From the NCBI RefSeq assembly GCF_026151205.1, contig NC_087074.1, positions 248,001 to 312,000 of the forward strand: 64,000 nucleotides of DNA, written 5' to 3'. The notes below the pieces were generated by a model. That model was not told the DNA's origin. It made no database searches and worked only from the letters and a program-made list of their open reading frames with translations. Each line of letters begins with the position of its first letter. The first letter of the stretch is position 1. The DNA comes from Bolinopsis microptera. Lineage: Eukaryota > Ctenophora > Tentaculata > Lobata > Bolinopsidae. Below, piece by piece: positions 56,701 to 61,400 of the stretch. The translations under genes were made by a program, and so were the position numbers.

Positions 56701-56810
56701 ATGTTTGAGCCGTCTGCGTTTGGGAGGTTGCCAGCACTAATAACGGTCACCTTCAGGTCCCCCCGGAAATATAGCAGGTCGTTATTAGTCCCTTTCATGT
56801 TATACTTATA
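26599..56810 (-). CDS. Plant-type C2-domain phospholipase D, 17 exons (5' end incomplete)
   Basis: Phospholipase D hydrolyses phospholipids to phosphatidic acid; C2-containing members bind membranes in a Ca2+-dependent way (family knowledge). The exons, in transcript order, are 56810-56642, 56050-55839, 54968-54831, 51493-51340, 51220-51099, 50615-50514, 50412-50319, 50204-50065, 46905-46768, 46667-46539, 46370-46244, 39169-39059, 34981-34838, 34544-34441, 33549-33388, 29132-28996 and 26755-26599. They total 2340 nt, that is 779 residues plus TGA, and every junction preserves frame with GT/AG sites. Domains by visible residue: C2 at about 15-150; YFPLRH entry at 168-173; first HKD motif H327-K329-D334; LGGLDLTLGRYD; IENQYFLG; second HKD motif H626-K628-D633 followed by GSANINQRSMDG; C-terminal FFPDTTAPILGTKS. 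Plant PLD-alpha is about 810 residues, so little is missing, probably only a short first exon. A possible minus-strand AATAAA lies at 26317-26322. The gene exceeds 30 kb because introns hold satellites and transposons. It converges with the RBBP4-like gene. Confidence 0.93.
27104..27185. repeat. Partial copy of the TTACTGGGC MITE family
   Basis: Reads ACCTGGGGACACCAGGCCG then a right arm of the family ending AGCGCCGCCCAGTAA. Compare 24823-25041. Confidence 0.65.
27355..27830. repeat. Fragments of dispersed repeats, including GCGCGCGC-rich and CCCTAA-like segments
   Basis: 27375-27480 (ACTCGTCTAAATTTCTTCGA, GTAGCGCGCGCC) is an inverted copy of 54669-54760. 27640-27780 holds degenerate CCCTAA runs and TCACGTGAC related to the MITE at 25664. 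No gene is seen; the 97-codon ORF at 27781-28074 starts inside the repeat. Confidence 0.55.
28197..28290. repeat. 17-bp minisatellite
   Basis: About six copies of TTGTACATTACTTGTAG. Confidence 0.85.
28996..29132 (-). CDS. C2-PLD exon 16
   Basis: Encodes GLWAEHLGAYEDVFELPQ and VKRVQELGAANWQRYV, matching the plant LWxEHLG...P.S.ECV segment. Acceptor CTACCTCAG, donor ACATC|GTGAGT, phase 2. Confidence 0.94.
29184..29340. repeat. 22-bp minisatellite
   Basis: Six copies of TATACAAACATGTATTATAT plus two bases, in the intron just upstream of C2-PLD exon 16. Confidence 0.85.
29389..31705 (+). mobile_element. Degenerate Penelope-like element with inverted terminal repeats
   Basis: About 220 bases at 29389-29610 recur inverted at about 31433-31705 (GTCTACATTTAGAGATAATC and its complement; the reverse of GTAACAAAGTAAAC at the far end). 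Between them are broken reverse-transcriptase frames. YRDDWLAVINKTNG is a catalytic YRDD motif; VDFLDVVL is interrupted by an inserted element and resumes as YYIPYRKPNDTPLYINAESN, SRLSSISSNKACLYEANI and RKRNVLWYNLPFS. These match the widespread YRDD Penelope-like RT type known from invertebrates. Stops and frameshifts make it inactive. Confidence 0.75.
30540..30648. mobile_element. 109-bp MITE inserted in the dead Penelope-like RT, 11-bp target duplication
   Basis: ATGTCGTGCTT occurs on both sides (30529-30539 and 30649-30659). The insert ends GGCTGAGCGCCGCCCAGTAA, the right arm of the family at 24823-25041. Removing one target copy and the insert rejoins VDFLDVVL to the downstream RT frame. 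An 11-bp duplication would suit Mutator-like elements (inference). Confidence 0.8.
31740..33196. mobile_element. 1.46-kb element with ~185-bp terminal inverted repeats
   Basis: The left end reads AAGGGGACATATTATACC and the right end mirrors it (GGTATATGTGCCCTTAAAAG). The arms share AAATCTTATTG/AAAGATTTGAGGCATTGAAAC and CACATTCGAAAAAAAA. The only long frame (31966-32334, minus) resembles nothing I know. A second repeat family occupies 32515-32995 inside it. Confidence 0.75.
32515..32995. mobile_element. Dispersed repeat, uninterrupted relative of 13315-14780
   Basis: Begins CGGCCTTCGGCCGGG and runs in the opposite orientation to the copy at 13315-14780. Its continuous TTTAAAAAAAATTGCATATG stretch shows the site that is split by the nested element in the other copy. 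Confidence 0.6.
33207..33387 (-). repeat. Array of splice donors after C2-PLD exon 15, 31-bp unit x6
   Basis: The minus-strand unit is GCAAGGTATGTTACCGCGAC followed by AACCATACTTT. Each copy repeats the last five exon bases and the donor GTATGT. All three frames remain open through most of the array, so decoy donors would insert multiples of 31 nt. Skipping three units would insert 93 nt in frame. Confidence 0.92.
33388..33549 (-). CDS. C2-PLD exon 15: HKD motif 2 completed
   Basis: 54 codons, phase 0 at both ends. Starts AMVVDDIYAIVG, with catalytic Asp 633, then GSANINQRSMDGRRDSEIAM. Acceptor TTCTGCAG, donor CCGCAAG|GTATGT, which is the first of six donor copies. Confidence 0.95.
33556..34013. 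repeat. 36-bp minisatellite
   Basis: About 12 copies of a unit containing GTTACTTTAGTCTTATGAAA and CAAGTGTTACTATAGT. On the minus strand the array ends about 12 bases before the acceptor of C2-PLD exon 15. Confidence 0.93.
34014..34440. other. Intron interior
   Basis: Contains GGACGGACATTAATTGAACG-type repetitions (34290-34400) on an otherwise plain AT-rich background. No gene is seen. Confidence 0.4.
34441..34544 (-). CDS. C2-PLD exon 14: start of HKD motif 2
   Basis: Completes G, reads KREKPPEALQM and ends GRGMIYVHSK, with catalytic His 626 and Lys 628. Acceptor TTATCTTAG, donor CAGTAAG|GTGGGT, phase 0. Its acceptor and first ~22 bases are repeated in the upstream array. Confidence 0.94.
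34545..34712 (-). repeat. Array of splice acceptor plus exon start (C2-PLD exon 14), 40-bp unit x5
   Basis: Counting the true boundary there are five copies on the minus strand of GATATTATCTTAG followed by GTAAGAGAGAAAAGCCACC or close variants. A decoy acceptor would read about 14 codons and reach TAA. CCTAG replaces CTTAG in three copies but keeps the AG. Confidence 0.9.
34838..34981 (-). CDS. C2-PLD exon 13
   Basis: Completes GDPSAPHIQEMLFWQTKT and ends HPCDYLNFFCLG. Acceptor CTATGCAG, donor GTCTAG|GTATAA, phase 1. The open frame extends upstream of the acceptor but without family similarity, so the splice is preferred. Confidence 0.92.
35350..38010 (+). mobile_element. Penelope-like retroelement with tandem pseudo-LTRs
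   Basis: The segment AATAAAATGATGCAAAGAA with following GACTTTTAATGTGTAGGAGT is present at 35350-35441 and again at 35730-35821. A diverged version is at about 37930-38000. The blocks between them (35442-35729 and about 37665-37930) are also related. The ORF lies between. This matches the Penelope architecture, in which partly duplicated terminal repeats flank an RT/GIY-YIG ORF. It is inserted in the intron between C2-PLD exons 12 and 13, on the opposite strand. Confidence 0.8.
35792..37618 (+). CDS. Penelope-like reverse transcriptase with GIY-YIG endonuclease
   Basis: 608 codons, open throughout. RT landmarks are YLNPKAHKPPLYPGRMITTG near residue 16, HVAIDISNMFTNIPR (motif A), RQERGAAMGPKNSCEYADC (motif B) and RLRDDIYMAW (catalytic RDD). 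The C-terminal third has a Cys-rich segment (CHACGKCYVCKQ) and then LIYLMECKTCKQSYVGYTT with LPKRFSNHKSHI, the GIY-YIG nuclease signature. The protein copies element RNA at the nicked target (family knowledge). The first ~13 residues are translated from the pseudo-LTR, and the real start may be ATG 35831. RT begins almost at once, so the usual N-terminal domain is missing and the copy is probably 5'-truncated. The frame itself is intact. Confidence 0.92.
   Translation: MCRSTATKYIYINMYLNPKAHKPPLYPGRMITTGCGSYIENLSALTAYELKKATLNYRIIDTPHFLRKIDSLNESSILLGKEVIHVAIDISNMFTNIPRDMGIQQCTKHLNKRSSGDQLFSTECIISALEITLDYNIASFNGITYRQERGAAMGPKNSCEYADCAMDKIDILVNEGDLEYGPPHRPAFWGRLRDDIYMAWPGTVEELLQFMEWLNSIHPNLLFTYDYSRDGVEFLDTYVYAVGDVVHTKLYSKPSDTHCYLIPTSCHRNHVVKNIPFGVARRVRQNNSEDTNFLEQREVYTRYLLARGYHSSIIEDAFNKFSDIANRKNLYTLKDKDESTACLIPMVMDQNPALPNMGGIIHKYKHLLNLDPALKKLVRADSVFVSHRKNQTIGGMLVHNKYRASGTLNCDNERETTASQIQEPDSESLRAVPGAVDPGCHACGKCYVCKQNFLSPCSNFSSHHSKQVFPITKYISCQSYNLIYLMECKTCKQSYVGYTTSNLPKRFSNHKSHIKKGIRSCKLVNHFLDIDHDLDFSTIASYNSSLSKHLSVIIVDALVFEPNISKADKEKAMEAREGFYQTQLKTLERFGGMNTLDSNHILFKSAGA
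38020..38225. other. GC-rich insert in AT-rich intron
   Basis: About 200 bases of strikingly high G+C with short inverted segments (GGCGATATAATATATGTCC; GGGCGGAAATTTATATCGCC against GGAATTCCGCCCGCGAGGCG). It lies directly after the Penelope element and has sharp borders. Origin unknown. It encodes no convincing protein. Confidence 0.5.
38226..39058. other. Intron without recognised features
   Basis: AT-rich sequence between the GC-rich insert and C2-PLD exon 12. The 83-codon ORF at 38497 has no family resemblance. Confidence 0.4.
39059..39169 (-). CDS. C2-PLD exon 12
   Basis: Completes Ser, then PRCNHLVPVEIALQICEMIE and GRRFTAYILVPLFPEG. Matches the plant IPxEIALKI...VYIVVPxxPEG segment. 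Acceptor CTCTCCAG, donor CTGAGG|GTGAGT, phase 1. It is isolated by some 7 kb of intron on its 5' side and 4 kb on its 3' side. Confidence 0.93.
39388..42725. repeat. 30-bp satellite array x111
   Basis: About 111 nearly identical units: ATGTCTCCCGCACAGGGGTG followed by CTATAGTACA. Variants are sparse (CCATAG, TTATAG, one CTCCTGC) and concentrated in the first third; the right two thirds are almost invariant, suggesting recent amplification. The 1100-codon ORFs on both strands are artefacts of a unit divisible by 3. Confidence 0.97.
42996..43316. repeat. 18-bp minisatellite
   Basis: Seventeen units of TTAATCAGGTTACCATGG, alternating with TTGATCAGG variants. The unit contains the GTTACCATGGTT core shared with other arrays. 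Confidence 0.94.
43385..43722. mobile_element. Second copy of the GGGTTA-bearing MITE
   Basis: Parallels 25720-26013 through GGCGAAAAACTGTCTTGATC, TTTCAGCATATGCTT, GGGTTGGGATCAGA and AGTCACGTGACAGTCGAGTG. The left end is disturbed by a C-run. Confidence 0.65.
43738..43825. repeat. Outlying copies of the 25-bp satellite
   Basis: Three GTTGCC(A/T)GG-GTAACTATATATA units separated from the main array by ~380 bases that contain no recognised feature. Confidence 0.7.
44204..46229. repeat. Two-tier satellite: 51-bp dimers then 25-bp monomers
   Basis: 44204-45105 is about 18 copies of a 51-bp unit made of TTGCCAGGGTAACTATTATA plus CACTG, joined to a diverged half TTGTCAGGGTGGCTATATTT plus GCACGG. 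45106-46229 is about 40 copies of the 25-bp half alone, with two 51-bp units near 45187. ORFs on both strands are artefacts. Confidence 0.95.
46244..46370 (-). CDS. C2-PLD exon 11: IENQYFLG motif
   Basis: Encodes YEASIHRAYVSGVRNAENF then LYIENQYFLGSAHTWYEKG. IENQYF is diagnostic of the PLD core. Acceptor GGTTTCAG, donor AAAGGAA|GTGAGT, phase 1. A 25-bp satellite starts about 15 bases into the following intron. Confidence 0.95.
46539..46667 (-). CDS. C2-PLD exon 10
   Basis: 43 codons, phase 0 at both ends: VDSNWRVQIYRSIPVDA and FDENKKHMLQSK. Acceptor TTTTTCAG, donor TCCAAG|GTACTT. Confidence 0.9.
46768..46905 (-). CDS. C2-PLD exon 9
   Basis: 46 codons, phase 0 at both ends, containing PRQPWHDVHCRVTG and LDVLANFTERW, matching the plant PWHDxHxxxxG...NFxxRW segment. 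The 41-bp satellite stops about eight bases short of its acceptor. Confidence 0.94.
46906..50045. repeat. 41-bp satellite x~76
   Basis: Unit: ACCATGATAACATGAGCTAA then TGTTAGGTAGTAACCATAACT, with GCATGATA, GCACGACA and CCACGATA variants. It fills the intron between C2-PLD exons 8 and 9 almost from end to end. Confidence 0.96.
50065..50204 (-). CDS. C2-PLD exon 8: HKD motif 1 completed
   Basis: Completes V and reads ICDDDRAACGRVAYLGG, then LDLTLGRYDDQNHSLF and EDFYQ. The catalytic Asp (334) is here. Acceptor TTCCTCAG, donor TATCAG|GTATTT, phase 0. Confidence 0.94.
50250..50345 (-). repeat. Three-copy array of exon end plus donor (C2-PLD exon 7)
   Basis: The ~33-bp unit contains, on the minus strand, TCTCATCACCAGAAAACTG followed by GTTAGTAACACC. 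The first copy ends the functional exon. The last copy, furthest from the exon, carries the stronger GTAAGT donor at 50250. Confidence 0.88.
50319..50412 (-). CDS. C2-PLD exon 7: first half of HKD motif 1
   Basis: Encodes VKCVLAVRQKNKRGMLETF then SNTSFSHHQKT, ending phase 1 at AAACTG|GTTAGT. The catalytic His (327) and Lys (329) lie here. The exon end and donor are present three times in tandem; reading into the second copy would hit TAG at once, so this first, weaker GTTAGT donor has to be used. Confidence 0.88.
50514..50615 (-). CDS. C2-PLD exon 6
   Basis: 34 codons, phase 0 on both sides: VLLWDEPFNNEELAMSGVVG and DEVTRIFFSNTK. Acceptor TATTTTAG, donor ACCAAG|GTTAAT. The first ten bases across its acceptor (AGGTGTTGCT) are also present in every unit of the 30-bp array upstream. 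Confidence 0.9.
50620..51015. repeat. 30-bp minisatellite upstream of C2-PLD exon 6
   Basis: About 13 copies of AACGAGTTGTAACTATAGCA then ACACCTTTAT. On the minus strand each holds AAGGTGTTGCT, which resembles the exon 6 acceptor and exon start (TAGGTGTTGCT). Confidence 0.92.
51099..51220 (-). CDS. C2-PLD exon 5
   Basis: Completes GWSMTHTIRL, then QLGEILKQKASEGVQVL. Acceptor GGTTGCAG, donor GTTCTG|GTGGGT, phase 0. Diverged CCTATTA-CTGGTTACCT repeats lie just upstream of the acceptor. Confidence 0.92.
51340..51493 (-). CDS. C2-PLD exon 4
   Basis: Encodes TGQVTLYQDA and WDDISDSISSAKRFIYITG, both conserved in plant PLDs. The acceptor TTTTATAG sets a phase-0 start; a neighbouring ACAG four bases on would break the frame. 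The donor ATTACCG|GTGAGT is phase 1. Confidence 0.93.
51709..51741. other. Perfect 14-bp inverted repeat (hairpin)
   Basis: GTTGAAAGGGTTTT and AAAACCCTTTCAAC are separated by GAGTC. Confidence 0.7.
52130..53300. repeat. Mosaic of dispersed GC-rich repeats
   Basis: CCTCGCGCGCTGCGCG with CTAGTTGACATGGTAACGGA occurs twice (52344-52410 and 52690-52760). 52133-52205 (GATTGACGATGTCAACCC, GCGCGGCGCGTCGAAGC) matches 26880-26985. 52590-52690 matches 26175-26272. 52425-52490 and 53240-53300 share CACCCACCTTGTTCT. No gene is seen. Confidence 0.6.
53646..54412 (+). pseudogene. Relic of a retrotransposon C-terminal region (restriction-like endonuclease type)
   Basis: Two overlapping frames, 53646-54069 and 54053-54412. 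The first has LFDKKRQNLFLTWENTMTFD and LLKFHVNAIHDTASTPSNLK. The second has VVIYSDKAKKVYLMELTC and GWACKLQTVEVGARG. Proteins with this order normally have a CCHC-like zinc knuckle and a PD-(D/E) motif between the two parts. Here they are missing and the frame changes at about 54050, so a deletion has removed the catalytic centre. The assignment to a REL-endonuclease LINE is inference from the remembered layout. Confidence 0.6.
54660..54760. repeat. Copy of the GCGCGCG repeat family
   Basis: GTTAATGGTCTGGCC, GAAGAAAGCGGCGCGCG (twice) and CGAAGAAATTTAGACGAGTA match 27375-27480 in inverted orientation. Confidence 0.7.
54760..54830 (-). repeat. Short repeats of a donor-like segment after C2-PLD exon 3
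   Basis: On the minus strand the true donor ACATGTGAGTATCCATAGTA is followed by two ACATGTGGGTAACC(A/G)TGGTA units and a decayed third. The repeated piece carries a GT in the donor position and the ACCATGGT core. Confidence 0.6.
54831..54968 (-). CDS. C2-PLD exon 3: C2-to-catalytic linker
   Basis: 46 codons, phase 0 at both ends. Reads LDLFTPFRNCKPWLDVEIEF and ends SYFPLRH, the family's entry motif to the catalytic half. The donor AGACAT|GTGAGT is followed by ACATGTGGGTA repeats that resemble it. Confidence 0.88.
54985..55150. repeat. 15-bp minisatellite
   Basis: About nine copies of GTAACTATAGCTACT. Confidence 0.85.
55151..55838. other. Intron interior, AT-rich
   Basis: Degenerate TAATTAGTGTAATTAGAG repetitions occupy 55676-55815. 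Nothing else is recognised. Confidence 0.5.
55839..56050 (-). CDS. C2-PLD exon 2: C2 core
   Basis: Completes DPYVNVSIDD, then DNLNPVWNETF and FWVWDDDIIGKEKLGHASID, which carry the acidic calcium-loop residues of C2 domains. The acceptor is ATAACAG before 56050 and belongs to an eight-copy array. The donor is AACAAG|GTTAAT, phase 0. Confidence 0.93.
56051..56390 (-). repeat. Array of splice acceptor plus exon start (C2-PLD exon 2), 44-bp unit x8
   Basis: The minus-strand unit reads AACCATGGTAACATAACAG then ATCCGTACGTGAATGTGTCA plus a few bases. It comprises the acceptor and the first ~23 bases of the exon. Eight acceptors are present counting the functional one at 56051. From a decoy the frame runs DPYVNVSIVTMVT and stops at TAA. 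Confidence 0.93.
56642..56810 (-). CDS. C2-PLD exon 1 (first visible): start of C2 domain
   Basis: Phase 0 start after CTTTGCAG. Encodes FRGDLKVTVISAGNLPNADG, the first C2 strand and loop, then a Lys-rich stretch. Ends phase 1 at CTATCAG|GTAACA. The initiator Met is not certain (an internal Met follows YKYN), and an earlier exon is likely. Confidence 0.85.
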
Positions 56811-56842
56811 CTGCAAAGAAGAATAGTCAATTATTTGGGGGG

Positions 56843-57275
56843 AGACATGCTGCTTAACAAGGGGGAAGGGGGCATGCCGCTTAACAAGGGGGAAGGGGGA
56901 AGGGGGACATGCTGCTTAACAAGGGGGAAGGGGGAAGGGGGACATGCCGCTTAACAAGGGGGAAGGGGGAAGGGGGACATGCTGCTTAACAAAGGGGAAG
57001 GGGGAAGGGGGGCATGCTGCTTAACAAGGGGGAAGGGGGGCATGCCGCTTAACAAGGGGGAAGGGGGGCATGCCGCTTAACAAGGGGGAAGGGGGAAGGG
57101 GGACATGCTGCTTAACAAGGGGGAAGGGGGGCATGCCGCTTAACAAGGGGGAAGGGGGACATGCTGCTTAACAAGGGGGAAGGGGGAAGGGGGGCATGCT
57201 GCTTAACAAGGGGGAAGGGGGAAGGGGGGCATGCCGCTTAACAAGGGGGAAGGGGGGCATGCCGCTTAACATCTC
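56843..57275. repeat. G-rich minisatellite
   Basis: Units made of CATGCYGCTTAACAAGGGGG with one or two AAGGGGG extensions (period 26 or 34). It is strongly purine-biased on one strand. Confidence 0.9.
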
Positions 57276-57474
57276 ACATCAGGATTAGAAGAAAAGTTTG
57301 GGAAGTTTATCGGAGAGGCTCGACGGCAAAAAATTAGTCCAGATTCTACAAAATTTTCAAAAAATTGCGAAACACGATTTGTAACGGAGTTTCACAACCA
57401 GCAACTTTTTAAAACAGTTTCTGAAACAAAAAGATAGAGACTGTGGTGATTTGTTATCTGGGACAATGAGGTGT

Positions 57475-57800
57475 CAGCATAGCACGGGGATAGAATACAG
57501 AGCACACAGTGTTACCATGGTTACTATAGTACGGGGATAGAATACAGAGCACACAGTGTTACCATGGTTACTATAGCACGGGGATAGAATACAGAGCACA
57601 CAGTGTTACCATAGTTACTATAGTACGGGGATAGAATACAGAGCACACAGTGTTACCATGGTTACTATAGTACGGGGATAGAATACAGAGGACACAGTGT
57701 TACCATGGTTACTATAGTACGGGGATAGAATACAGAGCACACAGTGTTACCATGGTTACTATAGTACGGGGATAGAATACAGAGCACACAGTGTTACCAT
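57475..57800. repeat. 47-bp minisatellite
   Basis: Seven copies containing CAGTGTTACCATGGTTACTA and TAGTACGGGGATAGAATACA. Its first 19 bases are shared with the adjoining 26-bp array, so one probably arose from the other. Confidence 0.92.
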
Positions 57801-58030
57801 GGTTACTGTTTAAACAGTGTTACCATGGTTACTGTTTAAACAGTGCTACCATGATTACTGTTTGAACAGTGCTACCATGGTTACTGTTTAAACAGTGCTA
57901 CCATGGTTACTGTTTAAACAGTGCTACCATGGTTACTGTTTAAACAGTGCTACCATGGTTACTAATTAAACAGTGCTACCATGGTTACTGTTTAAACAGT
58001 GGTACCATGGTTACTGTTTAAACAGTGCTG
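57801..58030. repeat. 26-bp palindromic satellite, left part
   Basis: About nine copies of a unit combining two palindromes, ACTGTTTAAACAGT and ACCATGGT. It stops abruptly at the LINE and resumes at 62858. Confidence 0.93.
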
Positions 58031-58408
58031 ATTGAGGAGCACTACCCGAAGGCATTACTCGGCACTAACGCCTTAAAATCTTTAATTACAATCAAATATA
58101 AATATATGCACACAATGTATAAAATATTAATATAATATAATGTATAAAATATGATTATGCTATTAGCAAATTTAAATAGTACTATTAAGAATTTTAAATA
58201 ACTCTTATCTCTTGACATAAATTTAGAACAGCGACACAGGGTCTGAAGAATGCGCGGTGATATTTTTATCTTTTAAAAGTTGTAAATGACAGTGAAATTG
58301 CGCGGTATCGATAGCATTGTAAAAAATGCTCTAAGATAGTCATATTTCGTTATGAGGTTAAAGTTTTGTTGCTCGTTATTATGATCAAAGTATGTTGTAC
58401 CAAATTAT

Positions 58409-61400
58409 TTAAATTTCTAAAAGTACGAAATTTGAGTTGTTCCAGTCCTTGTCATCCGGGTTTAGTGCTTGTGCAGTAAGCACATGCTTGCTGACTGTAG
58501 ACTTGAATGAATTTAGGAATTTGTCTTGTAGGCAAGTGGTGACGTATTTTATGTCCTTGTCAATAATGTTGACTGTTTTGTTATATAACTTAGGCCCAAT
58601 GTAAGAAATGCTCTTGTCTGAATTACGTAAACGGTTAAATGGTACTGCAAAGAACTCAGGTTCTCTTCTAGGTGCGTTTAAGTTTGAAACAGTAAACATT
58701 CTTATAATATTTGGTGGTGCAGTGTTAGAATAAACTTTGTGCATTAAGCATAATATACATTTAGCTATCACGTTCGGTAAAGCTAATACTTCTAGTTTAT
58801 TGAAAATTTCCTTTGTGTGTGTAGGTGTGCTATTAAGATCTTTGTCATAAAAATAGCGGTGGTATTGGTTATCTGCAGCGCGAATGCCCTTTTTCTGGGC
58901 CGAGAAGACTCTTTTGACGGAGTTTAGCGATCTTGTTCCCCAAACTGTGCAGCAGTAGTACAAGTGAGACTGAACAAAGCTGTTGTATATCAACTTGAGT
59001 GCTTTGTTAGGTACTGAGCCTTTGAGTTTGTAGAGAATGCCCGCATTTCTAGATACTTTAGTGGCTAAATGTCTAATGTGGTGGGCCCAATTTAGCTTGG
59101 TATCAATGATCACGCCAAGAAACTTTTCGTGATAACTTTGCTTGAGTCGTTCACCTCCCATGTAGATTTCTATATCCTCAGTTTTCTTATTTGTAAAGAT
59201 CATATATTTAGTTTTGCTAGCATTTAATTTAAGCCCGTTTTTAGTAGCCCAATCAATTATCAAAGTCAGAATCTCATTCACCATTGCATTAAGTTGTTCA
59301 AATGTATCTGTACTTATTATTAGGTTTTCGTCGTCAGCGAAATAAATATGTTTAGCTAAATTACTAATCTGAGGAAGGTCGTTGATGTAGATTATGAACA
59401 GAATTGGTCCGAGAATGGAGCCCTGTGGTACTCCGTAGTTAAGTTTGAGGTGAGAGGACTTGCAGTTGTTGACGCTCACGTATTGCTCTCTATCGGTTAG
59501 ATATGAGTCAAACCAAGATAAAGCCAACCCCCGAACTCCATAGTGCTCAAGTTTTCTCAGAAGAATACTGCTGTCAACCATGTCAAAGGCCTTGCTGTAG
59601 TCCAATAAAAGCAGTGCTGTGACCTGCTTTTTTTCTAGTGCCCTGTGAATATGGTTTTGGGCTTCTAGTAAAGCATGTTCGCAGCTATGCCCAGCCCGAA
59701 ATCCGTATTGAGAGTCAAATAGGATTTTCTCTGTCTTTAAGTGATCTAATAGTCGCGCTTGCATAATTTTTTCAAAGATTTTTGAGAAACATGAGAGTAG
59801 TGAGATAGGTCGATAGTTTGAAACTTCAGCACGTGACCCACCTTTGTGAAGTGGAATTACTTTCGCGATTTTCAATTTATGTGGAAACTTCCCCTGATGT
59901 AGAGACGCAGAGACTAGGCAGCTAAGCACTGGTGCAAGTATATTGCTCACTTTTTTCAGGGGAAGTATACTCATATCAGAAGTCGACTTTATCTTCAAAC
60001 CCTTAACTATTTCAATTATTTCTGATGGGGACGAATCTTCTAGATTCATGCTCCGCTGGCATTTGCTATCTTGAGTTTCTGTTGCGATAGTCCGGCCCTC
60101 AGAGCATACGAGACCATTTTCTCTCTTAAGAGTCTCAGCTATATTGCAGAAATAGTCATTGAAGCTATTCGCAATTTGCTGAGAATCTGTTATCTCGCTC
60201 CCATTATAGTTAATTTTGTTTATCTTAATTTTGCCTTTTTTCTTTCTGTTTAACAAGTTATTAACCATTTGCCATTGTTTTCTGCTGTCACTAGAATATT
60301 TTGTAAAGTATGCGTTGTAATATTTGTTTTTGGCCTTATCCACGTGTTTATTCACAAATTTCTTCATTTTCTTGTACCTAATATCATTTTCAGTGGTCGG
60401 GTTTGTGACAAAATCTTCATAAAATTTATTTTTGCGATCACACGCGCACCGTAACCATTCTTGGATCCACGGCTTTGTGTTTTTACGGCGGCCTGGTTTA
60501 CTCTTTTTTGCCTTAATTGGGAAATTTCGGTCGTATAGTTCACTATATTTTTTATCGAAAGCCTCAAATTTTTCATCTACAGAATCATAGTTATTAACCA
60601 AGTTCCAGTCTACCGCATAAATGTCGTTCTCGAACTTTTTGATACTGTCATCGTTTATTACTCGAGAAGATGTTTCTGTGGTATCTTCTTGAAGTTTACA
60701 ACTGAGCCTATTCTGATCAACCATAATTGTGACAAAAGTTGCCAAGTGGTCAGAGATTGATTCAGAAATTACTCCCGATTTTGTAACAGCGTGGCAATTA
60801 TTGACGAAAATATGGTCAATGATAGTCGCACTGTGATCTGTGACTCTAGTTGGTCTTGATATCACAGGAGCGAATCCATGCTCTGCCAAAGTGTCCACAT
60901 ACTTAGTGACAGAGTCTATTCTCCCGTAATCTAGTAGGTCTATGTTAGTATCACCGGCCAGTATGATATTTTTGTTTCGATGTCTTGCCAAGTTACGGAG
61001 GAAAATTTTTAATTGTTCAAGGAAACCATTCAAATCCCCACTTGGAGAGCGATATATGTTACAGATTAACGCGTTTTTGTGCCCTGTCAAGGTAAGTTCT
61101 GCAACCAAGAATTCTCCTATCTTAGGATTATCGTGGCAACATAGAGCGCTCTTAACGTTTATGTCAGATAATTCACATAGTTTTTTGTTAACATATATGA
61201 CTAATCCTCCACCACGATTTGACGCTCTGGCGGGAGTCTGAACATACGGTGGATAGAAACCGTCTAGTTCGAGCTCCTCTCCCTGAAAAGGCAAACATTC
61301 CGTGTTACAATTTGTTTCATTGAAGCAGAGAACGTCGTATTTTGTGTATTGATCTATATTCTCCCGAAATTCTTCAATGTTCCCATTAAGTGACCTAATG

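Noticed and set aside
60071..61241. Plus-strand ORFs over the LINE
   Set aside because: They are shadows of the intact 1203-codon minus-strand ORF.
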